This document shows, piece by piece, positions 1 through 6,933 of a DNA stretch of 7,416 nt (position 1 is the stretch's first letter; each line of letters starts with the position of its first letter). Source of the DNA: Azonexus sp. (GTDB taxonomy: Bacteria > Pseudomonadota > Gammaproteobacteria > Burkholderiales > Rhodocyclaceae); assembly GCA_030697085.1 (NCBI GenBank), contig JAUYQT010000260.1:1-7416 (forward strand), written 5' to 3'. The translations under genes and the position numbers were made by a program. The notes beneath the pieces are model-generated. The model was not told the origin of the DNA. It saw only the letters and a list, made by a program, of their open reading frames with translations, and did not search any database.

Positions 1-714
1 GGCCTTTTCGATCCGGGCATTGGCCAACTAATCAAGCTTTGGGGCTTTCAGGCGGATGAGTTCAAGGCCGAGCTACCGGCGCCAAGTGAGATCAACGCCT
101 GGCTAGCCAGCCGGCCGTCGATCGCCGATATCAACATCACCGACCACACGATCAGCAGCCGCAACCCCAATATCGCACTCGACTTCGGCGGCTACCTGAA
201 AGGCGTCGCCCTTGACCGTGCTGCCGACATCCTGCGCGACCAAGGCATCAACAATGCGCTGATCAACATCGGCGGCAATGTCATGGCGCTCGGCAGCAAG
301 GAAGGCCGCAAGTGGCGAGTCGGCATCCAGCATCCACGTCAGCCCGGCCCGTTAGCCACCGTCGAACTGGCCGATGGCGAAGCGATCGGCACTTCCGGCG
401 ATTATCAGCGTTTCTTTGAAGTCGATGGTCAGCGTTACCCGCACCTGCTTGACCCGCGTACCGGCTACCCGGCTGACCACACGCAGGCCGTCACCGTGCT
501 GATTCCCGCCGGGCCCAAAGCCGGTACGCGCTCCGATGCGGCCTCCAAACCGATCTTCATCGCCGGCCCGACAGGCTGGCGCGAGATAGCGCAAAAAATG
601 GAAATTAGCCTGGTTTTACGGGTTGACCGCAACAATCGAATTTTCGTCACCGAAGCGATGCGCCAGCGACTGGAATTCATCGGTCAGGCGCCCGACGTCA
701 CCGTCATTCCCTGA
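1..714 (+). CDS. apbE: FAD:protein FMN transferase (ApbE family), 5'-truncated by the window edge
   Basis: ApbE-family enzymes transfer FMN from FAD onto a Thr/Ser of flavoproteins such as Rnf, Nqr or NosR-type subunits, usually in the periplasm. The frame is open from base 1 to the TGA at 712-714 (237 visible codons). It already starts in the conserved 'FDPGIGQLIKLWGF' region, so about 100 N-terminal residues, including any signal peptide or lipobox, lie outside. Family motifs follow in order: LDFGGYLKG (codons 60-68), INIGGN (88-93), GTSGDYQRFFE (130-140) and HLLDPRTGYP (148-157). The metal-site segment SDAASKPIFIAG (178-189) keeps the Asp (179) but has Lys (183) where the family normally has Thr, so the metal site may be altered. 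The gene is convergent with the antiporter operon and separated from it by 90 bases; its own operon and target lie to the left. Family membership is secure; the flavinylated partner is unknown. Confidence 0.93.
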   Translation, partial: GLFDPGIGQLIKLWGFQADEFKAELPAPSEINAWLASRPSIADINITDHTISSRNPNIALDFGGYLKGVALDRAADILRDQGINNALINIGGNVMALGSKEGRKWRVGIQHPRQPGPLATVELADGEAIGTSGDYQRFFEVDGQRYPHLLDPRTGYPADHTQAVTVLIPAGPKAGTRSDAASKPIFIAGPTGWREIAQKMEISLVLRVDRNNRIFVTEAMRQRLEFIGQAPDVTVIP

Positions 715-804
715 TTTTGGCCATTTTCCACGGTCGACCGCGCCTCGCAGGAAATTTCCTTGCGGTGCAGTATTCAGAAAACCCCGTCAGGTCAAGCCAT
801 GCCG
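715..804. other. Convergent intergenic gap with two short palindromes
   Basis: This 90-base gap lies between the convergent stops of apbE and the DUF2062 gene. It contains a perfect 10-base palindrome, CGGTCGACCG (731-740), and a perfect 12-base palindrome, AGGAAATTTCCT (749-760). The latter extends to a slightly longer imperfect stem (CGC at 746-748 against GCG at 762-764, with one unpaired base). Neither stem is followed by a clear T-run on either strand, so a bidirectional intrinsic terminator is possible but not shown. No short gene or promoter is apparent. Confidence 0.4.
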
Positions 805-1359
805 CTATTGCAACCGCCGTTGGCGCCAGCGCCGCATCGTACGCCAACGCCAGACCAGATCGACGATCCAGTAGGTTAGCAACCCGGCCAGCGTTGCCAT
901 GATCGACAAACCAACCAGCAAGGGCTTGCCGAGGGCTTTGATGCGCTGCCATACAGACCTGTCGGACCTGTCTTCAGCCTCACCGGTACTTCCCTCAACG
1001 GCACTTGACGGCGGTATTTCAGCCGGCAACGCTGATTCGCCAGTGACCCAATTTCCCAATCGGTAAGCGGCGTAATAAATCGGGCCGTAGGTCACCGGGT
1101 TACTGATCAGGGTGCTCGCTGCTGCGGCCGGAAGATTGGCCCGAAGCACGATCGCGGCAGCTGCGCTGAGGGGGATTTGTGCCAATGGAATGAGCAAACC
1201 AAAGAACAAACCGAGCGCCACACCCAGGGCAACACCGCGACGCGACCAAGCCCACAACTTGGGGTGACTCAACCAGGGCGCCAGCCAGCGCAACCCCGGG
1301 CTGCGCAGTAGTTTCTCACGGCTCGGCAGACGGAGATGGAAACGTGATATCCAGTTCAA
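805..1359 (-). CDS. DUF2062 family membrane protein, last gene of the operon
   Basis: A 184-residue protein matching the DUF2062 family, common in proteobacteria and without an established function. The N-terminal part has the usual basic/Trp-rich lead-in (LRWLAPWLSHPKLWAWSRR, 23-41). A hydrophobic segment follows (43-72), then the signature SNPVTYGPIYYAAYRLG (86-102). A polar acidic linker (about 108-135) precedes a second membrane helix (about 145-170) and a strongly basic tail ending RRWRQRRLQ. Length is normal for the family. The start is the TTG at 1357-1359, which overlaps the preceding gene's TGA as TTGA. An in-frame stop lies three codons upstream, so no earlier start is possible, and no good ATG follows nearby. 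A GGTGAG-like ribosome binding site precedes the TTG. It is the promoter-distal gene of the operon, so expression probably depends on coupling with the cyclase gene. Confidence 0.88.
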   Translation of the reverse strand: MNWISRFHLRLPSREKLLRSPGLRWLAPWLSHPKLWAWSRRGVALGVALGLFFGLLIPLAQIPLSAAAAIVLRANLPAAAASTLISNPVTYGPIYYAAYRLGNWVTGESALPAEIPPSSAVEGSTGEAEDRSDRSVWQRIKALGKPLLVGLSIMATLAGLLTYWIVDLVWRWRTMRRWRQRRLQ

Positions 1360-2226
1360 TTCGGCTCACCCGAATAAATCTTCTGCGAAATACGGTCACG
1401 ACCACTGTCCTTGACCTCGTACATCAAGGCATCGGCCTTGCCCAGCAATCCATCAAAATCCTGCGGCGCCACCTCATAGCTTGCCACCCCGATGCTGAAA
1501 GTCACCGGCCAATGCTGCTGGCGCATTGCTGCCAACAAACGTTGCCGGAGATTTTCGACATAGGAAGCCGCCGCTGTGGCCCCCCATATTTGGCAATAAC
1601 AGAGCGAACTCATCGCCACCCAAACGACCGGCAATATCAGTGGCCCGCACTTGCTGACGCATCACATCGGCCACACTAGCCAGCAGACGGTCGCCGGTTT
1701 CATGCCCGAACTGGTCGTTAGCCTCTTTGAAATGGTCGAGATCAATAAACACTGCGGTCAATGGTGCACCCTGACGTTGCGCCTGAGCCGCAGCGCGACG
1801 CCCAAGATCGTAAAATTCGCGACGGTTGGGGAGCGCTGTCAAAGCGTCCTGACGAGCCAGACGGGACTCGCGTTGCAAGACACGGCGCAGGCTACCAACC
1901 AGGCTCGCGCCAAAATAAAAAATGGCCAGGCGGACAATGCCGTTGAAGAAGAAGGGGAGCGAATCGCTGATTTCTCCCGCCAGTAGGTAGTCAGCAGCAA
2001 TCCAGATGCCTACGGCGAGAAATGCCATCGCCTGGCCGGCCCGGGCACCGAGCAGCCAGCTCGCCAACAAAACGGGGAAAATAAAAAACAGGTGAAATTC
2101 AAAAGCCAGCCCGGTCAGAATATGCAGGTAGGCCACCAGCAGCACAAACCCCAGCAAAACGCCAAACAGCAAGACCTGGACCCTACGGCCCGCAGGCTGC
2201 CAAAGCAGTCGCTCATGCGACCTCAT
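1356..2226 (-). pseudogene. Membrane-bound diguanylate cyclase (GGDEF), interrupted by a one-base insertion
   Basis: GGDEF proteins make c-di-GMP from two GTP. The N-terminal half has about four membrane helices (about 17-39, 45-60, 63-83, 90-112), then a short linker into the catalytic domain. That domain shows DALTALPNRREF (127-138), the metal-site Asp162 and Asn170 in FIDLDHFKEAND, Asp179, an RxxD inhibitory site (R194-D197) and an intact GGDEF (203-207). At M214 the reading frame is lost in a run of six G (minus strand; 1580-1585). Unshifted, translation ends at 1474 with an unrelated 36-residue tail (250 aa). Removing one G gives a continuous 289-residue protein that regains ATAAASYVENLRQRLL, FSIGVASYE and the ADALMYEVKDSGRDRI end, all typical of the family. 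The ATG overlaps the stop of the second mrpD-like gene (ATGA). Possible causes are a base-calling error in the homopolymer, a recent mutation, or slippage. As written, the product should be catalytically impaired. Confidence 0.88.
1580..1585 (-). other. G6 homopolymer at the cyclase frameshift
   Basis: On the minus strand the sequence reads ATGGGGGGCC, with six G counting that of the ATG codon. Five would keep the GGDEF domain in frame (ATG GGG GCC ACA). Upstream of the tract one frame carries GGDEFALLLPN; downstream a different frame carries the rest of the domain. This is where the two frames join most economically. Confidence 0.85.
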
Positions 2227-3734
2227 GGCAACACCCCGAGATATTCACGATACGCCACCAACTGCGCCCAGGCGAGCGGACTGACGGCGGTATCGGCAAA
2301 GATGCCGGCGGCCAACGTCGCGGCACCGGTCAATAGCGGCGGTAGCAGCAATAGCCACGCGGTTTCTCGCCAACCGCGAGCGGGAATACTCTCATTCGGC
2401 CAGGCGAGCGGTACTTTGCGCCCCCAGGCACGCCACAAAATGGGGAGAAAATACGCCGCATTGAGCAAACTTGAGGTCCACAGTACCCAGATCGCCCAAT
2501 CCATTCCTGCTGCCTGCGCGCCATCCGACAACCAGAGTTTGCTCACCGCACCGGCAGTCAGGGGCGCCCCCATCATGCCAAGGGCGGCAATCGAAAACGC
2601 CAGTGTCGTCAGCGGCATACGCCGGCCAGCACCATCCATTTCACTGACCTTGTGAATACCCAGAGTTTCAGCATAGTTGCCGGCGCAGAAAAACAAGGTG
2701 ATTTTCATGATCCCCTGATGCACCAGATGGATCAGCCCACCGATCGTGCCAATCGGTCCAAACAGCGTGATGCCAAGCACAATGTAGGAAACCTGGCTAA
2801 TGGTGGAATAGGCCAGCCGCTTTTTCAGATCATCCTGGAACAAGGCGCGCATGGAGCCCCAAATAATGGTGAGGGATGCAACCAGGGCGAGCGGCAGGAG
2901 CAAATGCAGCGATTGGGCGAATTCGATACCGTAAATTTCATAGACGATGCGGACAATTCCAAAGGCCCCCGCCTTGACCACCGCCACCGCGTGCAGCAGT
3001 GCAGAAACCGGGGCCGGGGCGACCATCGCCCTGGGCAGCCAGCCATGCAACGGGACAAGGGCGGCTTTGACGCCCACCCCGGCAATCAACAGTACAAAGA
3101 TAATCTGCAATTGGCCGCTGTAAGCCGGCCCGAGCAATGCGGCAATGCCGGCATGGGCAAATTCGGTATGGCCGATCAGGTGATGCAGCCAGACAATGCC
3201 GGCCAGTAGCAGGCTACCGCCGACCAGCGTATACGCCAGGTATATCGTGCCGCCGCGCATCGCCTGCTCGGTCCCGCGATGGACGACGAGCGGGAAAGTC
3301 GACAACGTCAGCAACTCGTAGAAAATGAAGAAAGTGAATAAATTTCCGGCCATGGCGATCCCCATGGTGGCGGTCACGCAGAGGCTGAAGAAGCCGAAGA
3401 AGCGGCTCCGGTGCGGTGCGCCTTCAAGGTAACCAATGGCGTAAAGCGTCGTGACCAGCCAGAGCAGGGCCGATAAGGTCATGAACAGCAGAGCTAGCGC
3501 ATCAACCTTGAAGGCGAGCTCGAGACCGGGCAGAACAGCAAAACGCACGCCATATTCGTTGCCGGCCGCAACCCCTACGAGCAGCAGGCCGATCAGAATG
3601 AGTTTGGTCACGGCGGCAAAAATATTGAGCGTTGTCCGTGTCCCGACCCAGGCTTCGGGCAGCGTGAAAATAATCAGGCCGGGCACCAGGGAGGAAGCCA
3701 GAACAGCGAGTGGCAGCAGTTCGTTGAGGGTCAT
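2223..3734 (-). CDS. Mrp antiporter second MrpD-like subunit (NuoM/NuoL-type proton translocator)
   Basis: A 503-residue polytopic inner-membrane protein of the proton-antiporter M family shared by Mrp antiporters and complex I. Channel residues expected in the family are visible: Glu140 in the helix FIFYELLTLSTFPLV, Lys223 in GVGVKAALVPLHGWLP, Lys254 in AVVKAGAFGIVR, Lys304/Lys305 in FQDDLKKRLAYST, His336 and His339 in HLVHQGIMK with Lys344, and Lys399 in the late helix GAVSKLW. It differs clearly from the preceding MrpD-like gene, so the pair is not a recent tandem duplication. It may fill the place of the missing large antiporter domain of MrpA; this is inference. The ATG overlaps the preceding stop as ATGA. 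A 10-base palindrome (CGGCGCGCCG, 3737-3746) lies where a ribosome binding site would be and no Shine-Dalgarno is evident, which argues for translational coupling. Confidence 0.93.
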   Translation of the reverse strand: MTLNELLPLAVLASSLVPGLIIFTLPEAWVGTRTTLNIFAAVTKLILIGLLLVGVAAGNEYGVRFAVLPGLELAFKVDALALLFMTLSALLWLVTTLYAIGYLEGAPHRSRFFGFFSLCVTATMGIAMAGNLFTFFIFYELLTLSTFPLVVHRGTEQAMRGGTIYLAYTLVGGSLLLAGIVWLHHLIGHTEFAHAGIAALLGPAYSGQLQIIFVLLIAGVGVKAALVPLHGWLPRAMVAPAPVSALLHAVAVVKAGAFGIVRIVYEIYGIEFAQSLHLLLPLALVASLTIIWGSMRALFQDDLKKRLAYSTISQVSYIVLGITLFGPIGTIGGLIHLVHQGIMKITLFFCAGNYAETLGIHKVSEMDGAGRRMPLTTLAFSIAALGMMGAPLTAGAVSKLWLSDGAQAAGMDWAIWVLWTSSLLNAAYFLPILWRAWGRKVPLAWPNESIPARGWRETAWLLLLPPLLTGAATLAAGIFADTAVSPLAWAQLVAYREYLGVLP

Positions 3735-5173
3735 AGCGGCGCGCCGACGGCCAGCAACTGCATTAGTTCAACGCCCCGCAAGCCAGGTAGCACACTGGCT
3801 GCGGCGAGGATAAATGCTATCCATTCCAGGGAGCGCGGCACCGGGCAAAAATCGGTGGACGCCGGGGCCAGCAGAAAAGCCTGCCGCAGCACCCGGAAAA
3901 CATAGACGGCGGCGAGCAGACCCCCGCTCAAAACCACCACCATGATGACCCAGTGGCCTTGCGCCAGGGCGGCTTCGATTAACAGCCACTTGGCGAGAAA
4001 ACCGGCCGACGGCGGCAAACCCATCAGCGTTATGCCGGCCAGGCCAAAGGCGAACAGGGTCAGCGGCAGGCGTTGGGCGACCCCGGCCAGCGCGTCGACG
4101 GTCTCCTGACCGGTCGCCTTGATGACCACGCCGGCGGCAATGAACATCGCCGCCTTGGCCAATCCGTGGGCAAAGGCCTGCATCACGCCGGCTTGCACTG
4201 CGCCCGGCCCACTGAGCAGAGGAAAAATGAGGAAAAGATAGCCCAGTTGAGCCACCGTCGAATAGGCAATGAGCATTTTCAGGCGTTTGGCCCGGATAGC
4301 CATCAGCGAACCCCAGAAAATTGCCCCGATGCCAAGCCCGGCCGGTAGCCAGGCGAGAACATCGGCCAGCGGCGCAAAGGGCCCAAGCCAAAGGCGCAGG
4401 ATGAGGTAGAACGAGGCCTTGACGACGAGCGCCGAAAGCAAGGCCGAAACCGGCGCCGGGGCGCCGCCATGAGCCGGTGGCAACCAAAAATGAAAAGGGA
4501 ACAATGCGCTCTTGAGCAGCAGGCCAAGCAACATCAGGCAGCCGGCGATTTTCACCACATCGGGTGCGTTGGCCGTCAACAAGACGCTCAAGCTGCTGAT
4601 CGAGACGGTACCGTAAGTGCCATAAATCAATGCCACGCCGAGCAGGTAGGCGCCGGACCCCAGCAAGGTTGCAAACAGATAGCGCAGCGCCGCTGCGACC
4701 TGCCCGCTACTGCCGCCGGCGGCAACCAGAGCGACGGCGGCCAGCCCGACCAGTTCGAGGGTGACGTAGATATTGAACAGGTCGGCCGAAAGGAAGAGTG
4801 CATTGAGGCCGGCAATCAGATAGCCGGTAAGCGGCCAGAAATATTGTGCGGTGGTCGACTTTGGGCCGAAATAGACCCGGGCATAAAGCGCCAGAGGCAG
4901 GGCAACGAGTTGCGTCAAAAGAAGCATTGCAACGGCCAGACCATCGGCCAGCAGATCGATACCAAGCGGCGCCTGCCAGCCGCCAACCGCGTGTGTGCGT
5001 GCGCCGCTGGCGAGCAATTCACCCGCCAGTTGCAGGGCCAGCCAGAGTTGTCCGGCCAGCCCGGCAATGGCCAGCCCGGCACCGCGCTGCGGCCCAAGCA
5101 GAAAGCTCAGGCTGGCCCAGGCCAGCGGCAACACAATCAGCCAGACGAGCGGGTCAAAAATGGCGTCAGACAT
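3731..5173 (-). CDS. mrpD: Mrp antiporter subunit D (first MrpD-like, NuoM-type proton translocator)
   Basis: A 480-residue membrane protein with the usual MrpD length and about 14 helices. Residues known to matter in MrpD/NuoM are present: Glu140 in NIYVTLELVGLAAVA, Lys221 in LLKSALFPFHFWLP, Lys252 in LVVKASFYLILR, Lys299 in AKRLKMLIAYST, His336 and Lys340 in FAHGLAKAAMF, and Lys395 in GFLAKWLLIEAAL. The APAPVSALLSALVVK stretch is the classic family signature. It follows mrpC directly with an 8-base overlap (ATGTCTGA) and is followed by the second MrpD-like gene with a 4-base overlap. With the small subunits it should form the ion-translocating core of a Na+(or K+)/H+ antiporter. Of the two MrpD-like proteins this one is the better candidate for true MrpD, because it sits next to mrpC as in other mrp operons and has the lysine-containing late helix typical of MrpD. 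Confidence 0.94.
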   Translation of the reverse strand: MSDAIFDPLVWLIVLPLAWASLSFLLGPQRGAGLAIAGLAGQLWLALQLAGELLASGARTHAVGGWQAPLGIDLLADGLAVAMLLLTQLVALPLALYARVYFGPKSTTAQYFWPLTGYLIAGLNALFLSADLFNIYVTLELVGLAAVALVAAGGSSGQVAAALRYLFATLLGSGAYLLGVALIYGTYGTVSISSLSVLLTANAPDVVKIAGCLMLLGLLLKSALFPFHFWLPPAHGGAPAPVSALLSALVVKASFYLILRLWLGPFAPLADVLAWLPAGLGIGAIFWGSLMAIRAKRLKMLIAYSTVAQLGYLFLIFPLLSGPGAVQAGVMQAFAHGLAKAAMFIAAGVVIKATGQETVDALAGVAQRLPLTLFAFGLAGITLMGLPPSAGFLAKWLLIEAALAQGHWVIMVVVLSGGLLAAVYVFRVLRQAFLLAPASTDFCPVPRSLEWIAFILAAASVLPGLRGVELMQLLAVGAPL

Positions 5174-5471
5174 CTTTATCTGCCGCGGGCAAGACCATTT
5201 GCCCGGTCAATGCCTGTAATCGCCGGAGCAGGGCGAGAGCCAGCGCAGTGGCGGCGACGGCAACGACAATGCCGGTCAGGACCATGGCCTGCGGCAGGGG
5301 ATCGGCGATATTGTTCCGCTGAGCCAGACCGACGAGAACCAGGAAGGCGCCGCTGCCCATCAGGTTGAAAGCGAGAATGCGCCGCAACAAATGCGCAAGG
5401 AGCAAGACCCCGGCAACGCCCATGGCGAACAGGACGACACCAGTCGCGGCAAAGATCAGACCACTGCTCAT
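5166..5471 (-). CDS. mrpC: Mrp antiporter subunit C (NuoK-like)
   Basis: A 101-residue, three-helix membrane protein homologous to NuoK of complex I. Helices lie at about 4-27, 32-48 and 61-82. The signature DPLPQAMVLTGIV (57-69) is nearly the MrpC consensus, and RRILAFNLMGSGAFL (30-44) matches the second-helix motif. Length is normal. The ATG overlaps the stop of the MbhE-MrpB gene (ATGA) and is preceded by a modest GGTGAT ribosome binding site. The end overlaps mrpD by 8 bases. In Mrp complexes this subunit packs against MrpD and takes part in ion transfer across the membrane. Confidence 0.93.
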   Translation of the reverse strand: MSSGLIFAATGVVLFAMGVAGVLLLAHLLRRILAFNLMGSGAFLVLVGLAQRNNIADPLPQAMVLTGIVVAVAATALALALLRRLQALTGQMVLPAADKDV

Positions 5472-6121
5472 GCGGGATCACCGTCGGTGGAGAGAAAAAG
5501 GAAGAGGCCGGCGAGGATCAGACCGAGTGATACGGTCAACCCGGATTCAATGAGCAAAATCAAGGTTCCGGCAAGCGCGGGTGGATATTGCAACAAACTG
5601 CCTTCGCCCAGTAACGCCGCAGCAACGCCGAGAAAAACGAGAAAGCCGCCGACCAGCCCCCAGCGTAGCCACTTCCCGGGCTGCATCCAGCGCGGCAGCA
5701 GGCCGACCAGATGCAGTAGCACCGCAGCCGACGCTAGAATTGCCGCAGCCTGGAAGGCGCCCCCGGGCTGATGGGCGCCGGCCCAAAGCAAATAGACGGC
5801 GACGATCAGCATCAATGGTGCAGCAATGCGAGCCAGCATTTGCAGTAACGGGTCAACCGGCAACGCGGGCTCAAGCTGTTTTTGCTCGGCAATGGCGAGA
5901 ATGCCGATGAGCGCCAGGAGCAGTACGGCAATTTCGAGCAGGGTGTCGTAGCCGCGAAAATTGAGTAACACGGCGGTCACCGGGTGATCCGCACCGCTCG
6001 ACGACAATTGGCTGGCCACCGCCAGGCGAAGATCGATCGGTGCCGGCCCGAGATCGAGCATGGCGGCGATCAAGGCGACGCTGAAAATCAGGCCGCCGAG
6101 GATGACCAGCAGCTTTTTCAT
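5468..6121 (-). CDS. mrpB: MbhE-MrpB fusion: last helices of MrpA joined to Mrp subunit B
   Basis: A 217-residue membrane protein with two recognisable parts. Residues 1-80 resemble MbhE, equivalent to the extreme C-terminus of full-length MrpA: one helix (about 4-21), then NFRGYDTLLEIAVLLLA (54-70) with Glu63. Residues 90-210 are an MnhB/MrpB domain with about four helices and the signature AGAHQPGGAFQAAAI (114-128), where most family members read GH..PGGGF. The Gly-to-Ala change in GGAF is mild. In Mbh hydrogenases and many split mrp operons these are two genes, so this is a fusion or read-through arrangement. Start ATG overlaps the previous stop (ATGA) behind a G-rich ribosome binding site. 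The protein should link the antiporter core to the small subunits. Confidence 0.9.
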   Translation of the reverse strand: MKKLLVILGGLIFSVALIAAMLDLGPAPIDLRLAVASQLSSSGADHPVTAVLLNFRGYDTLLEIAVLLLALIGILAIAEQKQLEPALPVDPLLQMLARIAAPLMLIVAVYLLWAGAHQPGGAFQAAAILASAAVLLHLVGLLPRWMQPGKWLRWGLVGGFLVFLGVAAALLGEGSLLQYPPALAGTLILLIESGLTVSLGLILAGLFLFLSTDGDPA

Positions 6122-6378
6122 CGCCCCCCCCTGGGGCGCTGTTGGCGCAAGCTACCCAGCGCGTCGAGCAGCAATGCACCGGTCAGACCGGCGCCGATGG
6201 CGGCTTCGGCGAGGCCGATATCCGGCGCCTGCAGTCGCGCCCAGGCCAGCGCCATGAGCAAACCGAAGGCGATGAAGACGACGACGGCGCGATCAAGGAT
6301 TGGCGTCATCAGCGTACGCCAGGCAGTCCACAACAGGCCTAACGCGAGCAACAGATCGAAGGCGAGATCGAGGCTCAT
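6118..6378 (-). CDS. DUF4040/MbhD-like Mrp subunit (detached C-terminal domain of MrpA)
   Basis: An 86-residue, three-helix membrane protein. The stretch ARLQAPDIGLAEAAIGAG (46-63), with Asp53 and Glu58, is the DUF4040 signature found in MbhD and in the C-terminal domain of MrpA. It resembles NuoJ-type subunits that contribute polar residues to the ion path. The start at 6376-6378 was chosen because it overlaps the mrpG stop (ATGA), has an AAGGCGG ribosome binding site, and is where the hydrophobic domain begins. Extending upstream in frame to 6540 would add 54 low-hydrophobicity residues overlapping mrpG. It lies between mrpG and the MbhE-MrpB gene, as in Mbh-type clusters. Confidence 0.9.
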   Translation of the reverse strand: MSLDLAFDLLLALGLLWTAWRTLMTPILDRAVVVFIAFGLLMALAWARLQAPDIGLAEAAIGAGLTGALLLDALGSLRQQRPRGGR

Positions 6379-6677
6379 TTTTCCGCCTTGCGCCAGGGGG
6401 CAATACCCAGCGCATCGGCCCGCCGGGCAATGGCATAGCTGACGCCGGCACTGGCCACCAGGACGAGCGGCCAGATGAGCAATAATTTCAAGGCCAGCGC
6501 CAGGCTCTCGGCTTGCAAGGCCAGACCGAATAAAACGCACCCGAGGCCGAGGTTGTCTGCCTTGGCCAGGGCATGCAGACGACTATAAATATCGGGAAAG
6601 CGCAGCAGGCCAATGGTGCCAGCCAGGAAGAAGAAAGCGCCCGCGAGGAGCAGGAAAATACTGGCGAATTCAATCAT
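6375..6677 (-). CDS. mrpG: Mrp antiporter subunit G
   Basis: A 100-residue membrane protein with about three helices. The family signature GLLRFPDIYSRLHALAKAD (23-41) is almost canonical. The start at 6675-6677 (MIEFASIFLL) gives the usual N-terminus and an 8-base overlap with mrpF. The frame stays open to an earlier ATG at 6737, but that would add 20 residues unlike the family and overlap mrpF by 68 bases. The end overlaps the DUF4040 gene by four bases. MrpG is a small structural subunit needed for assembly and activity of the antiporter. Confidence 0.93.
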   Translation of the reverse strand: MIEFASIFLLLAGAFFFLAGTIGLLRFPDIYSRLHALAKADNLGLGCVLFGLALQAESLALALKLLLIWPLVLVASAGVSYAIARRADALGIAPWRKAEK

Positions 6678-6933
6678 CGCTCGAACGCCAGGCGCGTTGG
6701 GCAAAGGCAATGCCGGTAATTGCAGCCAGCAGGGCAAGGGTCAGCGCAACATCGACGAAAGCCATCCCGGCACCGCTGTAGGCGAGCAACACCAAAATAC
6801 CCACGCCCGTGCTGCCGAAAAGGAGTGCCATCAACAGCCGGTCACCCGCACTTGGCCCACGCGCCGAAGCGAGCAAGGCAACGAACAGATTAACCAGCAG
6901 GAAGAGCGCCAGCGGCAGTTCAAATCCTGTCAT
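6670..6933 (-). CDS. mrpF: Mrp antiporter subunit F
   Basis: An 87-residue membrane protein with three helices (about 5-23, 33-52, 58-79). It carries the MrpF motif RGPSAGDRLL (25-34), with Asp31 in the loop before the second helix, and FVDVALTLALLA (59-70), with Asp61. The Asp31 region is conserved in the family and has been tied to function. Length is normal. The ATG overlaps the mrpE stop as ATGA with a weak GGGAT ribosome binding site upstream, and the end overlaps mrpG by eight bases. Confidence 0.94.
   Translation of the reverse strand: MTGFELPLALFLLVNLFVALLASARGPSAGDRLLMALLFGSTGVGILVLLAYSGAGMAFVDVALTLALLAAITGIAFAQRAWRSSDD

Noticed and set aside
715..804. Bidirectional intrinsic terminator
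   Set aside because: Palindromes are present but no T-run follows on either strand, so it is reported only as a palindromic gap.
1356..1634. A separate small protein starting at 1634
   Set aside because: The first 18 residues are an out-of-frame reading of GGDEF; the remainder is the C-terminal half of the same cyclase domain, so it belongs to the frameshifted gene.
2092..3209. Two plus-strand open frames of 187 and 185 codons (2092-2655, 2652-3209)
   Set aside because: They are antisense to the cyclase and the second MrpD-like gene, low-complexity in composition, and without recognisable motifs.
4469..5368. 299-codon open frame on the plus strand
   Set aside because: It lies antisense to mrpD and mrpC, is rich in Gln/Arg/Gly with no family resemblance, and is a GC-driven shadow of strongly conserved genes.
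6378..6540. Longer start for the DUF4040 gene
   Set aside because: The extra 54 residues are Cys/Arg/Gly-rich, unlike the family, and overlap mrpG; the ATGA-coupled start at 6378 fits better.
6678..6737. Longer start for mrpG
   Set aside because: The added 20 residues do not resemble MrpG N-termini and the overlap with mrpF would be 68 bases, unlike every other junction.
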